Notes: generated from the sequence alone by a model not told the origin. Positions 1 to 11,295 are shown, counted from the first letter of the stretch. The stretch is DNA of 64,000 nucleotides from Cryptomeria japonica (GCF_030272615.1 NC_081405.1:22176047-22240046), one strand, 5' to 3'. Translations and numbers: made by a program.

Positions 1-457
1 AACGAGGGATGCTTTTGATTGATTTTAACATGAGAATGCATCCTATCTATGCATGATCCTACAAATGCAATAAGCTAGTTTATAAGATGACAAGATTAGT
101 AGTAATACTATCCTAACATGATATACTAGCTAATGATTTACACTAATGATAAAGGAAATAGTCTAAAATGCTTATTAGATTAATTCCTATTGCAAAGAGA
201 GACTAAATGTATTGATAAAATTGAGCATAAATGAGATACTAAAGCTTGCATGGATCTTAGATAATAAATTTCTTAGATTCATGGATTCATCGATCCCCAA
301 AACGGAGGAAGAAGAGCTCTATTTATAGCAAAAATAGGGCAATGGATGGCCAGGATTGAAAGAGTTAAACAAGGGTCAAGATTGAAAGTTGTCAATCCAT
401 GTTTTCAATTTTCACAAATGAAATGGTGACAATTGTCAACATAAGGCTGGTTGAGAG
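1..457 (-). repeat. Gypsy1 left LTR, segment before the Copia1 insertion
   Basis: These 457 bases recur at 27697-28153 with only about half a dozen differences and no length change. The pre-insertion sequence continues at 11301, after Copia1, as shown by the GAGAG target duplication (453-457 and 11296-11300). Since 11301-12060 ends in an LTR terminus next to a polypurine tract, this piece is the interior of the Gypsy1 left LTR. No gene is seen in it. Confidence 0.8.
453..457. repeat. Target site duplication of Copia1, left copy (GAGAG)
   Basis: GAGAG directly precedes the LTR start TGTAAAG at 458. The same five bases directly follow the LTR end CCAACA at 11295. Five base pairs is the normal duplication length for Ty1/copia. 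Confidence 0.85.
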
Positions 458-1971
458 TGTAAAGCTCTGATGCCAATAGTTAATAAGATGAGAGAGAGGG
501 GGGGTGAATCATACAAACTTAATCTTCAATATATTTAACATAATCAACCTTGGTAGCTTATACTTCATAATATATAGCCAAAACTGTAAAACATTCAAAC
601 TCATGAATAGATAACATCACAACACATATAACACCAGATTTAACGTGGAAACCCAAATAGGGAAAAACCACTATGGGATTTCGGACCCACTAAGAAATAT
701 ACTCTTCTAGAGTATGCTCAGTTAAAACAAAATCCCATTAAAGATTACAAACACATTGCTAGATGTGACCCGGTTAAGGGATTTCCCTCAGATCTGTTAG
801 AATCTTGCACTTTGTTAGAAGTGACCTTGTCAAAGGATTTCAAACACTCAACTAGAATGTTACCTTGCTAGAGGATTTACAAATAAGATTGTTAAGTCCA
901 CTCAATTAAGAGATTTCCTATCACTTACAAAATAAATAACAGTAATAAAATATATCTGCAACTTCACATCTGAAATGCTAAAGCAGATTCTATTTGCTCA
1001 AAACAATCTTGTCATAAGACTTATCTTGTCACTTGTTTGGCTTGCTAGGCTTCTCAATCTGTTCTACAATCAAATCTTCAAGCTTCTGTGCTCAGTAAAC
1101 ATTACTATAGCATCATTGTGCATACATTTGCCTGCATGCATTGTTCATCAACAATTCCTTATTTATAAACAATTTCTAACTGCTTAATCTCCTTGATCAC
1201 ATTTCCCATTATCAATCTTAGCCATCAGATCATTAAACTTGACTAGGTTTAATGTATCCTTCGATCTGAAATTTTTTTTACCTCACCTTGGAACTTGTAT
1301 TCCTTCCTTGGAACTTGTGCTAGGTTATTGTTGTTCAATCTGTGCTATAGATCTTCCTCTTGATTTTCCATTTCCGTAGATCGCTAACAAACTTCTTGTG
1401 CGACATATCAATCATTTATTCATCTCCAGCTCATCAACATCCTTCATTAAATAATACTTTTATTCATCCAATGCGATCTATTATAACTCGGTTGTTACTT
1501 GATTGATACTGAAATTCACTCAGTAGACATTTTGCCTTCTTTAACCAATATCGATAACCTTAGGGTTTGCCGACTAGGTACCTTAGGGTTTACCGACTAG
1601 GTTCTTTGCTCGGTGACAGTATAGTATTGAACTTATAATCAACAACATATGTAGGATATCAAAACAATCAAAACAACATGATCTCATCATTATCTAACTC
1701 GGTAATAGTTTCCCATTGAATAACTTATTTCTCCCCTTCATTATCACATTCTTTCTGTGTCACTTACCGACTGCTTAATACTCATCAAAACATACTTCTC
1801 AAGATATGGCAACATCATACTGAATCAGAAAATCAATTTCTTGACATCAATGACAAAATAATATTATTAAGACAATAATCATCCTTCTTCAGTTATATCA
1901 ATAATCTCCAACAACCTTCTCAATATCCTTATTGAAATGCCAACAATCTCCTTTCTATTGAAATGCCAACA
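458..1971 (-). repeat. Copia1 3' LTR (left copy)
   Basis: 1514 bases, starting TGTAAAGCTC and ending ATGCCAACA, matching 9776-11295 throughout. It contains a G-rich block near 495 and a conserved block at about 637-697 seen in the other copia-type LTRs here. The small open frame at 975-1187 recurs at 10297-10509 because both lie in the LTR; it is not considered a gene. Confidence 0.93.
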
Positions 1972-1989
1972 ATCTCCCTCTTTGGCATT
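1962..1989 (-). promoter_or_regulatory. Copia1 polypurine tract within a short inverted repeat
   Basis: On the minus strand a purine run (AAAGAGGGAGAT) precedes the LTR start TGTTGGCATT and would prime plus-strand DNA synthesis. The arms AATGCCAA (1962-1969) and TTGGCATT (1982-1989) are perfect inverted repeats flanking the tract. The same arrangement occurs at 34601-34628, 49239-49266 and 30631-30658. Confidence 0.75.
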
Positions 1990-2408
1990 GATGGCAATAC
2001 CAACTTTAAATGGCAATACCGACTTGATTTATTCGAACTAATTCGGATTTAGATTTCTGTTTAGACTTCTCTTGTTATCCTTGAGCCATTTAAACCTTCT
2101 CTTGAAGTCTTCTCCCCCTGTCATTAGTCTTCTGTTATCTTCTCCATTTAGTCTATCTTCTCCATTTAGTCTTCTCCCCCTTTGACAACAATGCCAAAAA
2201 GAAAAAGAACTAATTCATGGTTTCTTCCCCTGTGAAGTGAGTGCCTTGCTGTGTTACACACATATCATCTCAGTCTCGGTCAGAGCAACTTGTTTCTATT
2301 CACTATTTCCTACACACCTTTAGAAAACCTCCTAAAGTGCGTAAATTAGCATCAATCCACAAATAATATTCTATAGAGTCATCCAATTGATGCTTTCACC
2401 GAACTCTG
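1990..2408 (-). other. Copia1 3' untranslated spacer
   Basis: Between RNase H and the polypurine tract. It holds several pyrimidine-rich runs on the plus strand (purine on the element strand), such as CTTCTCCCCC near 2107 and 2170. No coding potential is recognised. Confidence 0.6.
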
Positions 2409-3071
2409 TTAGTGAGTAGAAGATAGGGGTAGGACCCCTAACTTGCTTCTAAGATACTCAAAAGTGTCCCTTGGCAGTGGCTTTGTGAAGATATCTGCTA
2501 TTTTCTCTTTTGAGATGATATATTCCAGCACAACTTTCTTCTCTTGAACTTCTTCTCTAAGATAATGATACTTTATAGAGATATGCTTTATCTTAGAGTG
2601 CATTACTGGATTCTTTGAAATGTTAATGGCACTAGTATTACCACATAATATAGTTACTGGCTTGGTAACATTTTCATTTATACCTTCCAATAGTTGCTTG
2701 ATCCATGCTATATTGGTACAATTCAATGCTGCAACGACATATTCAGCTTTAGCTGTTGATTGTGAAATGCATCCTTGTTTCTTGCTAAGCCAACTTACTA
2801 GTCTATCTCCCAAAAAGAAAGCTCCACTTCTTGTGCTCTTCCTGTCATCAATGTTTCCTGCCCAATCAACATCAGTATAAACTTTTAAATCAAAATCATT
2901 CCTCTTTTCATATACTAAGCCATAATCTTCAGTGCCTCTCTGGTATCTGAAAATTCTCTTGATTGTTGTCATATGGGTTTCTTTGGGATCTGCAAAAAAT
3001 CTTGCAACTATTCCTACTGCATGTGCTATATCCGTCCTATTGTGAACAATATATTGCAACTTTCCCATCAT
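2409..3071 (-). pseudogene. Copia1 RNase H and RT C-terminal region
   Basis: This reading frame carries the end of the copia reverse transcriptase region and the RNase H domain. Visible copia signatures include DWAGNIDDRKSTRSGAFF, the SKKQ..ISQSTAKAEYVA-type block (here with AEYVVAAL), the CGN/D-type third acidic site (CGNTSAI instead of the usual CDN), and the terminal IADIFTKPLP. It follows the RT frame at 3075-4310 with only a stop between them, so both derive from one polyprotein. RNase H degrades the RNA of the RNA/DNA hybrid during reverse transcription. The missing Asp in CGN suggests a non-functional copy. Confidence 0.93.
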
Positions 3072-3074
3072 GGA

Positions 3075-4310
3075 TCAGTAAAGTGTCTCATCAACAGATG
3101 CAGATTCATCATTCTTTGATAGTTTATAGTTAGTAGTCATAGGAGTACTTACAGGTTTAGAGTCCTCCATTCCAAATTTCTTCAATATTTCCTTTATGTA
3201 CTTGGATTGAGTAATGAAAATCTCATCTTTCATTTCCAGTATTTGTAAACCTATAAAATACTTTATCTCACTGATTAATGACATCTCAAATTCTTTGCAC
3301 ATTTCATTTCCAAAGTTCTTGCATAGAGAATCATTTCCACAAAAAATAATATCATCAACAAATATGGCTGAGATCATTATTCCATTGTCCTCATCATTCT
3401 TCATGTACATATTGTTGTTTTCACTTGTTCTTATAAAACCAATCTTGATTAAGTAAGAGTGTAGTCTCTCATACCATGCTCTAGGTGCTTGTTTTAGACC
3501 ATATAAAGCTTTGTTCAATTTATATACCTGATCTTTATTCTTGTCTTCAACAAATCCTTCAGGTTGTTCAATATAAACTTCTTCCTCTAGTATACCATTC
3601 AAAAATTCAAATTTAACATCCATTTGATATACCTTGAAATTTTTGAAAGCAGCATATGCCAACAATTTTCTTACTCCCTCAAGTCTAGCCACAGGTGCAA
3701 AAGTCTCACCATAATCTATTCCTTCTTCTTGAGCATAACCTTTGCAAACTAGTCTTGCTTTGTTCTGAATGACCTCACCTTTTTCATTTAGCTTGTTTCT
3801 AAAAATCCACTTTGTACCGATTACATTTTTGTCCTTCGGTCTTGGGACCAATGTCCATGTTTCATTCTTCTTGATTTGATCAATCTCTTCTGTCATAGCA
3901 TTTACCCAATCTTCATTGTTAAATGCCTCTTTTACTATTCTTGGTTCAAATTCAGATATCAGACATGTGTTCTGTCTCAATTTGTTCCTTGTCATCGCTG
4001 GATCATCCTTATCTCCTATAATCCGACTTGATGCATGATTTCTCCTGACATATTCGGCTAATATGGGCTCGGTATACTCTATTTGATCTTCTTCATCACT
4101 CGGTAACTGAGTATTTTCTTCATTTTCTTCATCAATTTTCTTGGTAGGATTTCTCAGTTGAACATAAACAAATTCTTCATAATTTTCTGGTTCTTTGGAA
4201 TTTCCTTCATCATTTCTTTCTGAAAATTCATCAATTTTCACATTTACACTTTCCACTATTTTGTTAGATGATTTGATCAGACATTTAAATGCTTTACTTC
4301 TAGAAGAATA
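3075..4310 (-). pseudogene. Copia1 reverse transcriptase
   Basis: Ty1/copia RT (RVT_2 family). Recognisable blocks in order: [72 protein letters not shown] and the catalytic loop FVDDI near 3350-3365 (usual form YVDDI). An acidic linker of about 100 residues precedes the RT core. Coding continues past the annotated Met at 4256 to about 4310 with a YSSRSKAF-like segment, where the LINE insertion breaks the linker between integrase and RT. Synthesises cDNA from the element RNA inside the virus-like particle. Confidence 0.93.
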
Positions 4311-4320
4311 AGATTTTCTT

Positions 4321-5085
4321 CAAATGCAGGTATGGTGAAAGGGTAAGAGATTACTAGATAAATGGGGACTGGATTGACTTTAGCCAGCAGTGCCCGGATC
4401 TCAAGTTCCTTCAGATTGCTCTTTTTGCTAAAATCCCTAGAGACAACAAAGATGACATTCTGATATGGGGGAAAACTTTGGATGGGAAATACTCTATTTC
4501 CTCTATTGTGGCTATTCATAATGTTCTATTGGAAGCTACTCCCATCTAGGCTAAAGTTTGGAATAAGAACTTAGTTCCCAAAGTCAACATCTTCTTTTGG
4601 ATTTTCATCCAAAATAAGATATTAACCCTGGATAATCTTCTTTTCACAAAAGAGGCATCATTTTTCCTAACATGTGCTCTCTTTGTTGCGGGGAAGAAGA
4701 GACAGCTTGCCATATTCTCAATCAATGCTCTTTTAGCCAGGGCATCTAGAAAATCATCCTGTCCAGGTGGAACCTAAGCTGGGTCTTCCCAAATTCTCTT
4801 GGTGATACTTGGCTTCAATGGCATTGTCCTAACTCTAATCCTAAAATTGTGGAGACCTAGAGACTTACTCTGCCGATTATTATCTGGAATATATGGAAAG
4901 AGTGCAACAACAAGATTTTTAGAGATAAAAGGGCTATTCCTGAAGTGGTTGCAGACAAAATCTTTAGGAGCATTTTTTAATGCCTCTATGGCACTGATCA
5001 GGGACTTGCTGCTAAAGAGGATTTCAAAGATAGATGGAATCTCTCTACCACCACTACTAGCAAGGAGAAAGGTAGAGAAGGTCTT
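4321..5085 (+). pseudogene. LINE RT C-terminal part with zf-RVT-like zinc finger
   Basis: Translation over several broken frames gives DDILIWGKTLDGKYSISS, the PKVNIFFW segment and a finger-like CSLCCGEEETACHILNQC at about 4671-4730. Together these match the C-terminal region downstream of RT in plant L1-type LINEs (zf-RVT). The RT catalytic palm is missing because of 5' truncation. Stops and frameshifts are present, so no protein is made. Confidence 0.75.
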
Positions 5086-5089
5086 GTTT

Positions 5090-5604
5090 GGTGTTTCCCC
5101 CCATAGGGATGGATTAAGGCTAACTTTGATGGGGCTTCAAAATGAAATCTAGGTAAACCTGGATATGGGGGCATTATCAAGAATTTTGCTGGAAGTTGCC
5201 TTAAGGCAGTGGCTGGTCCTCTGGGGAATCAAACTAGCCATTTTGCTGAAGCCTCCGCTACCTTGCATACTTTAATTATAGCCAAAAATCTCAATTATGA
5301 TTAAATATGGCTTGAGGGGGATTCACTTAATATTATTAAGTGCTTAAAGGGGGAATCAGAGCCTTCTTGGTCTATTGAGAATATCATCATGAAAGCTAGA
5401 GAAATAATTGCCAATTTCAAAGAAATTATTATACAACATGCCTTCAGAGAGAAAAATAGTGTTGTTGATTGTTTAGTGAACACTGGAGTTAATTCTGACG
5501 TTCAAATGATTTGGCACGAGGATGATCTCAATTTAAACATTAAAGAGATACTCAAAAAGGACCGTTATATGGGGAGAGAAGGACAATTAAATCATGACAA
5601 GTAA
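5090..5604 (+). pseudogene. LINE RNase H domain
   Basis: The frame reads IKANFDGASK, then GYGGIIKNFAG, AEASATLHTL, WLEGDSLNIIKCL and the AFREKNSVVDCLV block. These are the usual RNase H landmarks of plant LINEs: first Asp in FDGAS, Glu in AEA, second Asp in EGDS, and the HV.RE.N..AD-like end with Asp retained. In-frame stops occur at about 5149 and 5302. This is the plant-type RNase H carried at the C terminus of some L1 ORF2 proteins. Downstream lies an extra ORF instead of only a 3' UTR. Confidence 0.85.
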
Positions 5605-5782
5605 AAAGCATCACTTACGCCTTGCTAGAAAGGCCATCATTACCTAGCACTGCGGCAGATCTCCTACTATCTCCAAAAAATTGTTGCACGCTTTGTGGGT
5701 TACTTAGAGCGATAATTTGAGTTGCATCAAGAAAGAAGTTCTCAATTTGCAAAGAAACAGAGTCGATATCCTGCATTCGATA

Positions 5783-7255
5783 ATGGGAGGAGATCTAAGA
5801 TGTGAAGAACTTGACAACACATCGACCTAGAAAGCAATGCCTAAAGTTTGGGCAAAGCTGGAGAATGGCTCTCTCACTAGCTTCATGGAAAAGCTTGAGG
5901 ACTATGACAAAGGTAGGGTCAACTTAGCCATTTCTAAGATTTCTAAAAATTGGTATAATGGCTCTTTTAAAATTTACGGAGTTAAATTTAAGTTGGATGT
6001 TGGGCTTATTTCTATGACTGGAATGCCCCACACCAAGCTCAACTTCTTTCAAAACCTCAAGGTCTCCAACAATGCAGTTACCCTGTTCCCGTGGAAAGAG
6101 AAAGAGCGGGCCAAAATCGGCAAGGCTATCGGGGGCTACTACGATGCTACAAACATCAAGAAGTTGTGGGGCTGGGTCCTGAACGCAATCATGGAGTATA
6201 TTATGGTTGAAGGCCATTTCTCCAGGGCCTACACCTACCACTTCATTCTCTTAAACCATTTTAGACACGACAAAAAGGTGTCTTTGCCCTACTACCTTTT
6301 TTGATCCCTCTCCAGGTCCTTGAACAAGCACAGGACTAACCCTTCCAGCCCAATTCTCCACTGCGGGCTCCTGCTGCTCATCTATGAGCATTGAAAAACC
6401 CTCGCTCTACAGGAAAATAAGCGGGTTTCCACTTCCCCAGGTAAAAGGAGGATGGAAGAGGGAGATACTAGCAAGGAGAAGGCGTCATCCAGCAAGAAAA
6501 GGAAAAGCACCCTCGGGTTGGAAACTGAGGACATTGTCAAGGAAAGTAGTGGTATGGAGACAGATGACTCTAACAGTGAAGACAGCTCGAAGGAAGAGGA
6601 GCCAAGCAATGAGGAAGAAAGTGGAGATTTCGAGCCTGGTCAAGATAGCCCTAATCTAAGTGATCACCCTGGTAAGGACAATAGCCATCTGATGGAGGAG
6701 ACGGCTCCCAAGGATAATGAGGAAACCGAAGTTAATTCTGAGAAGGAAACAAACAAAGGCTTTGAGAAGAACCTCACTGAGGAAAGGGATAGAAAGGACA
6801 AGGAAAGTGCTGGTGAGGGGCTTATCCTGGATAATCTCAAGAAGCTCTCGGAGGCTAGAATGAATTTCGACAGATGGACTTACGAAACCCTAAAAAATCT
6901 GGAAAAGCAAGGGATAAATTCAGATAAAAAGAGGGAGGATGAAAACAGAGAGCATATTAATTGGAAGTAGGAAATGGAGAATAAGGTAAAATCACTAGAA
7001 GAGGGAAAAGAAGCGATGAAAAATTTGATGGGAATTATCCCAAGTATCCTCTCTGCTGTCACCAAAAACCTGGAAGACATTGCCAAGGTCTTTGACCATA
7101 CTCCTAAACCAGTTGTGGATCTTGACCTCGAGGAGGAGACCATCCAGACTGGAAGTGGTGGTGATGCTACCCTGGCGGGTGGAACTGCAAAGAGAACCAG
7201 GGCTAGTATATCAAAGAGCTGCAAGAAATTAGCAGCACCCTGGCTAAAGCCTTGA
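5783..7255 (+). pseudogene. Unidentified ORF downstream of the LINE RNase H
   Basis: A 490-codon frame from ATG at 5783 to TGA at 7253-7255 contains exactly four premature stops (TAG 5828, TGA 6302, TGA 6392, TAG 6968) and no frameshift. Residues 1-200 look globular and include the AISKISKNWYNGSF and LISMTGMPHTKLNFF segments. This resembles in style the plant transposon-associated domains that end in a G(L/M)P motif. The rest is very rich in Glu, Lys and Ser (from about residue 225) and then probably coiled coil (about residues 350-430). No zinc finger, nuclease or polymerase motif is seen. It could be a displaced ORF1-like nucleic-acid-binding protein or a captured gene. Function not known. 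Confidence 0.6.
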
Positions 7256-7422
7256 ATAAAATCTGATTCCTGGATGGCCCGTTGGCTTTTAGGGGCTTTT
7301 GTGGGTTTTCCACTGGTTTTTTCCTTTTGTTCTGTTTCTCTCTATTTCTCGTGGCTTTGTTGTTTAAGGCTTGCTTGTGAAGGGTTTCGGGGCCCCTTCA
7401 AAACCTACTTTTTCATTAATCA
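7256..7422 (+). other. LINE 3' UTR and A-rich 3' end
   Basis: T-rich sequence followed by a GGGTTTCGGGGCCCC stretch and the end TTCATTAATCAAAAACC, directly abutting resumed copia coding. The position after the last stop and the short A-rich end fit a LINE 3' terminus. Confidence 0.6.
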
Positions 7423-8073
7423 AAAACCAAAAAATGTTCCTTCCACACTTTTCTTATCAAACTTTCCATTTCTGTCATCTTTGTGAACATAGCATCTACT
7501 TCCAAAGATTTTAAAATAACTTACATTAGGTTTCTTGTCATACTAGATTTCATATGGTGTCTTCATAGTTCCTTTCTTCTGTTGTACTCGGTTCAGGGTC
7601 TAAAGTGTAGTGCTTATTGCTTCTCTCCAAAATGTTTGAGGTACCCTCTTTTCAATCATCAGGGTTCTGGCACAATCTACAAAAGATCTATTTCTTCTTT
7701 CAGCTATCCCATTTTTGTATGGAGTTCTTGGTGTAGATACTTGCCTTTTTATACCATGATCATTGCAAATTAAGTTAAATTCATCAAAAGTGAACTCTCC
7801 TCCTCTATCAGATCTAAGACATTTCAGATGTCTTCTTGTTTCATTTTCAACTCTTTCCTTGTACCATTTAAACATTTGAAAATCTTTTGATTTTTCTTTT
7901 AAAAACATAACTAACATCATCCTTGAGTAATCATCCACAAATAATATGAAATATTTATCACCATAATAACTTTGAACTTTCATGGGACCACAAAGATTAG
8001 TGTGTACAAGATCTAAAATTCCTTTAGAAGTGTAGGACTTACTTGTAAAGATTGATCTTGTCATCTTACCCAT
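7423..8073 (-). pseudogene. Copia1 integrase core
   Basis: Copia integrase catalytic core on the minus strand: LDLVHTNLCGPMKVQSYYG with the first Asp position partly altered (HTN for HTD), YFILFVDDYSRMMLVMFL, LRSDRGGEFTFDEF with the second Asp and a GGE block, and GIAERRNRSFVDCARTLM carrying the catalytic Glu. Downstream in minus order, from about 7600 to 7423, a second frame encodes CYVHKDDRNGKFD and GTFFG, the C-terminal linker. A frameshift lies between the two frames. Integrates cDNA into host DNA. Confidence 0.9.
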
Positions 8074-8331
8074 CTAGCATCTTTGACACATAGCATTCTT
8101 AGGTTTTTCCAAGCTCAGTAGACCTCTTACTTAGTGCTTCTTACTTGTTTTGATTAGATTATCAAAATTTACATGACAAAACCTTTTATGCCATAACCAG
8201 GTATCTTCTATTTTTGCATATAGACATTTGTTCTGAGTTGAGTCAAGATGAAATGTATTACCTCTTGTTTGAGTCCTAGTAGCAGCTAGCTTTCCATGCT
8301 TGTCATGAACTTTGACAATTCCCTTCTGAAA
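8074..8331 (-). pseudogene. Copia1 GAG-pre-integrase segment
   Basis: The minus-strand translation includes the pre-integrase block WLWHKRFCHVNFDNLIK, with the His and Cys of the integrase zinc-binding region. It sits between protease and the integrase core as expected. Separate stops (TAA at 8332 and others) break the frame. Confidence 0.75.
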
Positions 8332-9180
8332 TTATATTCGGTATCTTGTACGGTTTAGATGTGCTACACTCAACAAATTGTATTTCAAACCTTCAACCCA
8401 GTATACATCATTACATTTAGCATTGTCAAGAAGTGTGATAAAACCTTTACCTTTCACTGGACATGGTGCATCATTACCAAATCTTACATAGCCTCCATCA
8501 TAATCTTCTAATTTAACAAACTTGAGTTTATCACCTGTCATGTGATGAGAGCATCCACTGTCTATGATCCAAGAATCATTATTATTTATGTGAGATATTA
8601 GGGCTTTTTCTTTATACCTTTCTTTGTCTGATCCATCTTTGATAGCCACATAAACAACTTCCTCTATATTAGTTCCATCAGATTTATCATCTTTGGATTC
8701 CTCATCAACTACTAGGCATGTCTTTCTATCTTTCCTTCTGAAGTCTCGGTGTCCTCTGTATTGGTTGTCTTTTTGTCTGTCATCTTGGTATTCTCTCTTT
8801 TCACTAGATTCTTTGTTAGGACAGTTAGAAGCCATATGTCCTATTCTATCACAGTTAAAACATTTTAAAAGTAACTTTCCTTTATACTTACCTTTGCCTC
8901 TTGGTAACCTTCTGGCTAATAATGCTTCAAACTCTTCTTGCTTTTTGATTTCTTCATATAGTTTGTGTACCTCTTCCATGTTTTTACGAAATATCTCACT
9001 TGCTCCACTATGATTTCCTTCAGAATACTTATTCATTCTATCATTATAGTCATTAGATTCACCAAGATGAAAAGAACAGAATGCAGATTCAACTTTATTT
9101 ACCGAAGACCCACTGTTATCAAAATTACTTAACTCAAATGCATGTAGCTTATCGATAGTGGCATCCAAAGAGACTGGCAT
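8332..9180 (-). pseudogene. Copia1 gag C-terminal zinc knuckle and protease
   Basis: The frame contains a gag C-terminal part, the CCHC knuckle CFNCDRIGHMASNC at about residue 108 and the copia protease active site WIIDSGCSHHMTGD at about residue 205. The protease cleaves the gag-pol precursor. It is in the same frame as the gag N-terminal part at 9217-9711, separated only by a TGA, so the original was one ORF. Confidence 0.93.
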
Positions 9181-9216
9181 GTTTGGTATAGACCTTAATT
9201 CATTGATTGTAGAGAC

Positions 9217-9711
9217 TCAAATGTCATAAGCAGGTAGAAGGGTTCTCAACAACTTACTTGTTACATCGTTTTCTTTAGTAGTTCCTCCTGCTCCTTTAAT
9301 TTGATTGACAATTTCCTTTAGCCTTGTACTGTATTGTGTTGTGTTCTCACCTTCATTCATTCTCATGGATTCAAGTTGTCCTCTTAGACTATCTACTTTT
9401 GCTCTTTGAACATGTTCATCACCACCATACACAGATATGAGCTTAGACCGCATCGCCTTTGCATCATTAAAACCTTCTAGATCATTAAACTCTGAGTCGG
9501 TTAATGCATATGTTATTTCAATCATAGCTTGAATATGTTCCTGCTTTGCCTTTATCTCTTCCTTTATCATCGAGTTGGTGCTAGGTGCTATGTAATCATT
9601 CTCTAGATAATATGTTGCATATTCACTAATTCCTGATAAATGTAGCTTCATCCTTTTGTGCCACGTGGAGAAACTTGACCTGTTCAACTTTGGTGTATCT
9701 CTTTTATACAT
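9217..9711 (-). pseudogene. Copia1 gag N-terminal (UBN2) region
   Basis: Starts MYKRDTPKLNRSSFSTWHKR and continues with the LNDLEGFNDAKAMRSKL- and LESMRMNEGENTTQYSTRL-type helical blocks characteristic of the UBN2/DUF4219 gag of plant copia elements. The start lies just inside the PBS at 9762-9773, and a TGA at 9217-9219 ends the frame early. Forms the capsid-like shell. Confidence 0.9.
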
Positions 9712-9761
9712 CTTTGGATCTTTTCCTCAAGTACCTTTAAATTTTTCTTCTGGAGTCCAAA

Positions 9762-9773
9762 GCTCTTATACCA
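9762..9773 (-). promoter_or_regulatory. Copia1 primer binding site (tRNA-iMet type)
   Basis: The minus strand reads TGGTATAAGAGC two bases inside the right LTR, one mismatch from the TGGTATCAGAGC complementary to initiator tRNA-Met. This orients the element and marks 9776 as LTR start. Confidence 0.9.
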
Positions 9774-9775
9774 AT

Positions 9776-11295
9776 TGTAAAGCTCTAATGCCAATAGTTA
9801 ATAAGAAGAGAGAGAGCGGGGGGGTGTGAATTATACAAACTTAATCTTCAATATATTTAACAGATTCAACCTCGGTAGCTTATACTTCAAAATATATAGC
9901 CAAAACTATAAAACATTCAAACTCATGAATAGATAACATCACAACACATATAACACCATATTTAACATGGAAACCCAAATAGGGAAAAACCACTGTGGGA
10001 TTTTGGACCCACTAAGAAATATACTCTTCTAGAGTATGCTCAGTTAAAAGCAAATCATGTTAAAGATTACAAACACATTGCTAGATGTGACCCAGTTAAG
10101 GGATTTCCCTTAGATCTGTTAGAATCTTGCACTTTGTTAGAAGTAACCTTGTCAAAGGATTTCAAACACTCAACTAGAATGTTACCTTGCTAGAGGATTT
10201 ACAAATAAGACTGTTAAGTCCACTCGGTTAAGAGATTTCCTATCACTTACAAAATAAATAACAGTAATAAAATATATCTGCAACTTCACATCTGAAATGC
10301 TAAAGAAGATTCTATTTGCTCAAAACAATCTTGTCATAAGACTTATCTTGTCCCTTGTTGGGCTTGCTGGGCTTCTCAATCTGTTCTACAATCAGATCTT
10401 CAAGCTTCTATGCTCGGTAAACATTACTGTAGCATCATTGTGCATACATTTGCCCACATGCATTGTTCATCAACAATTCCTTATTTATAAACAATTTCTA
10501 ACTACTTAATCTCCTTGATCACATTTCCCATGATCAATCTTAGCCATCAGATCATTAAACTTGACTAGGTTCAATGTATCCTTCGATCTGAAAAACATTT
10601 TACCTCACCTTGGAACTTGCACTCCTTCCTTGGAACTTGTGCTAGGTTATTGCGGTTCAATCTATTCTGTAGATCTTCCTCTTGATTTTCTATTGCCATA
10701 GATCCTTAACAAACTTCTTGCGTGACATATCAATCATTTATTCATCTCCAGCTCATCAACATGCTTCATTAAATAATTCTTTTATTCATCCAATGTGATC
10801 TATTATAACTCGGTTGTTACTCGGTTAATACTGAAATTCACTTGGTAGACATTTTGCCTTCTTTAACCGATATTGATAACCTTAGGGTTTACCGACTAGG
10901 TACCTTAGGGTTTACCGACAAGGTTCTTTGCTTGGTGACATGGTACAGTATTGAACTTATAATCAACAACATATGTAGGATATCAAAACAATCAAAACAA
11001 CATGATCTCATCATTGTCTAACTCGGTAATAGTTGTCCATTGAATAACTTATTTCTCCCCTTCATTATCACATTCTTTCTGTGTCACTTACCGACCTCTT
11101 AATACTCATCAAAACATACTTCTCAAGATATGGCAACATCATACTGAATCAAAAAATCAATTTCTTGACATCAATGACAAAATAATATTTTTAAGATAGT
11201 AATCATCCTTCTTCAGTTATATCAATAATCTCCAACAACCTTCTCAATATCCTTATTGAAATGCCAACAATCTCCTTTCTATTGAAATGCCAACA
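9776..11295 (-). repeat. Copia1 5' LTR (right copy)
   Basis: 1520 bases matching 458-1971, TG...CA ends. It carries the same terminal 26-bp duplication as the left LTR (ATTGAAATGCCAACA repeated at about 11254 and 11281) and the same spurious small ORF (10297-10509). Confidence 0.93.

Larger units (their letters stand above)
4311..7422 (+). mobile_element. 5'-truncated plant LINE (L1-like) inserted in Copia1
   Basis: A plus-strand insert that interrupts the Copia1 integrase-RT linker. The left break is just after the copia codons for YSSRSKAF (4308-4310). The right break is close to 7422, where copia coding (GTFFG on the minus strand) resumes. It starts within the LINE RT C-terminal region, continues through a zf-RVT-like finger and an RNase H domain, then a second ORF (5783-7255), a short 3' UTR and an A-rich end (AATCAAAAACCAAAAAA). 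5' truncation is typical of target-primed reverse transcription. I could not find an unambiguous target duplication. Confidence 0.82.
458..11295 (-). mobile_element. Copia1: near-complete Ty1/copia element carrying a LINE insertion
   Basis: A minus-strand Ty1/copia element bounded by TG...CA LTRs (458-1971 and 9776-11295), a GAGAG duplication, a tRNA-iMet PBS at 9762-9773 and a polypurine tract at 1972-1984. Domain order is gag (UBN2 and CCHC), protease, GAG-pre-integrase, integrase, RT, RNase H, which is the copia order. Without the LINE at 4311-7422 it would be about 7.7 kb. A few premature stops (for example at 9217 and 8332) break an otherwise largely single gag-pol frame. The two LTRs differ by several percent by eye, so it is not a recent insertion. 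It lies inside the left LTR of Gypsy1. Confidence 0.93.

Noticed and set aside
975-1187. 70-codon frame repeated at 10297-10509
   Set aside because: It lies in the Copia1 LTRs, so it recurs only because LTRs are duplicated; no domain and no initiation context.
3214-3456. Plus-strand frames opposite the Copia1 RT
   Set aside because: Shadow of the minus-strand RT coding sequence; no independent motif.
4300-7430. LINE target site duplication
   Set aside because: Compared the flanks at 4308-4320 and 7415-7435; no convincing match of 5 bases or more, so none annotated.
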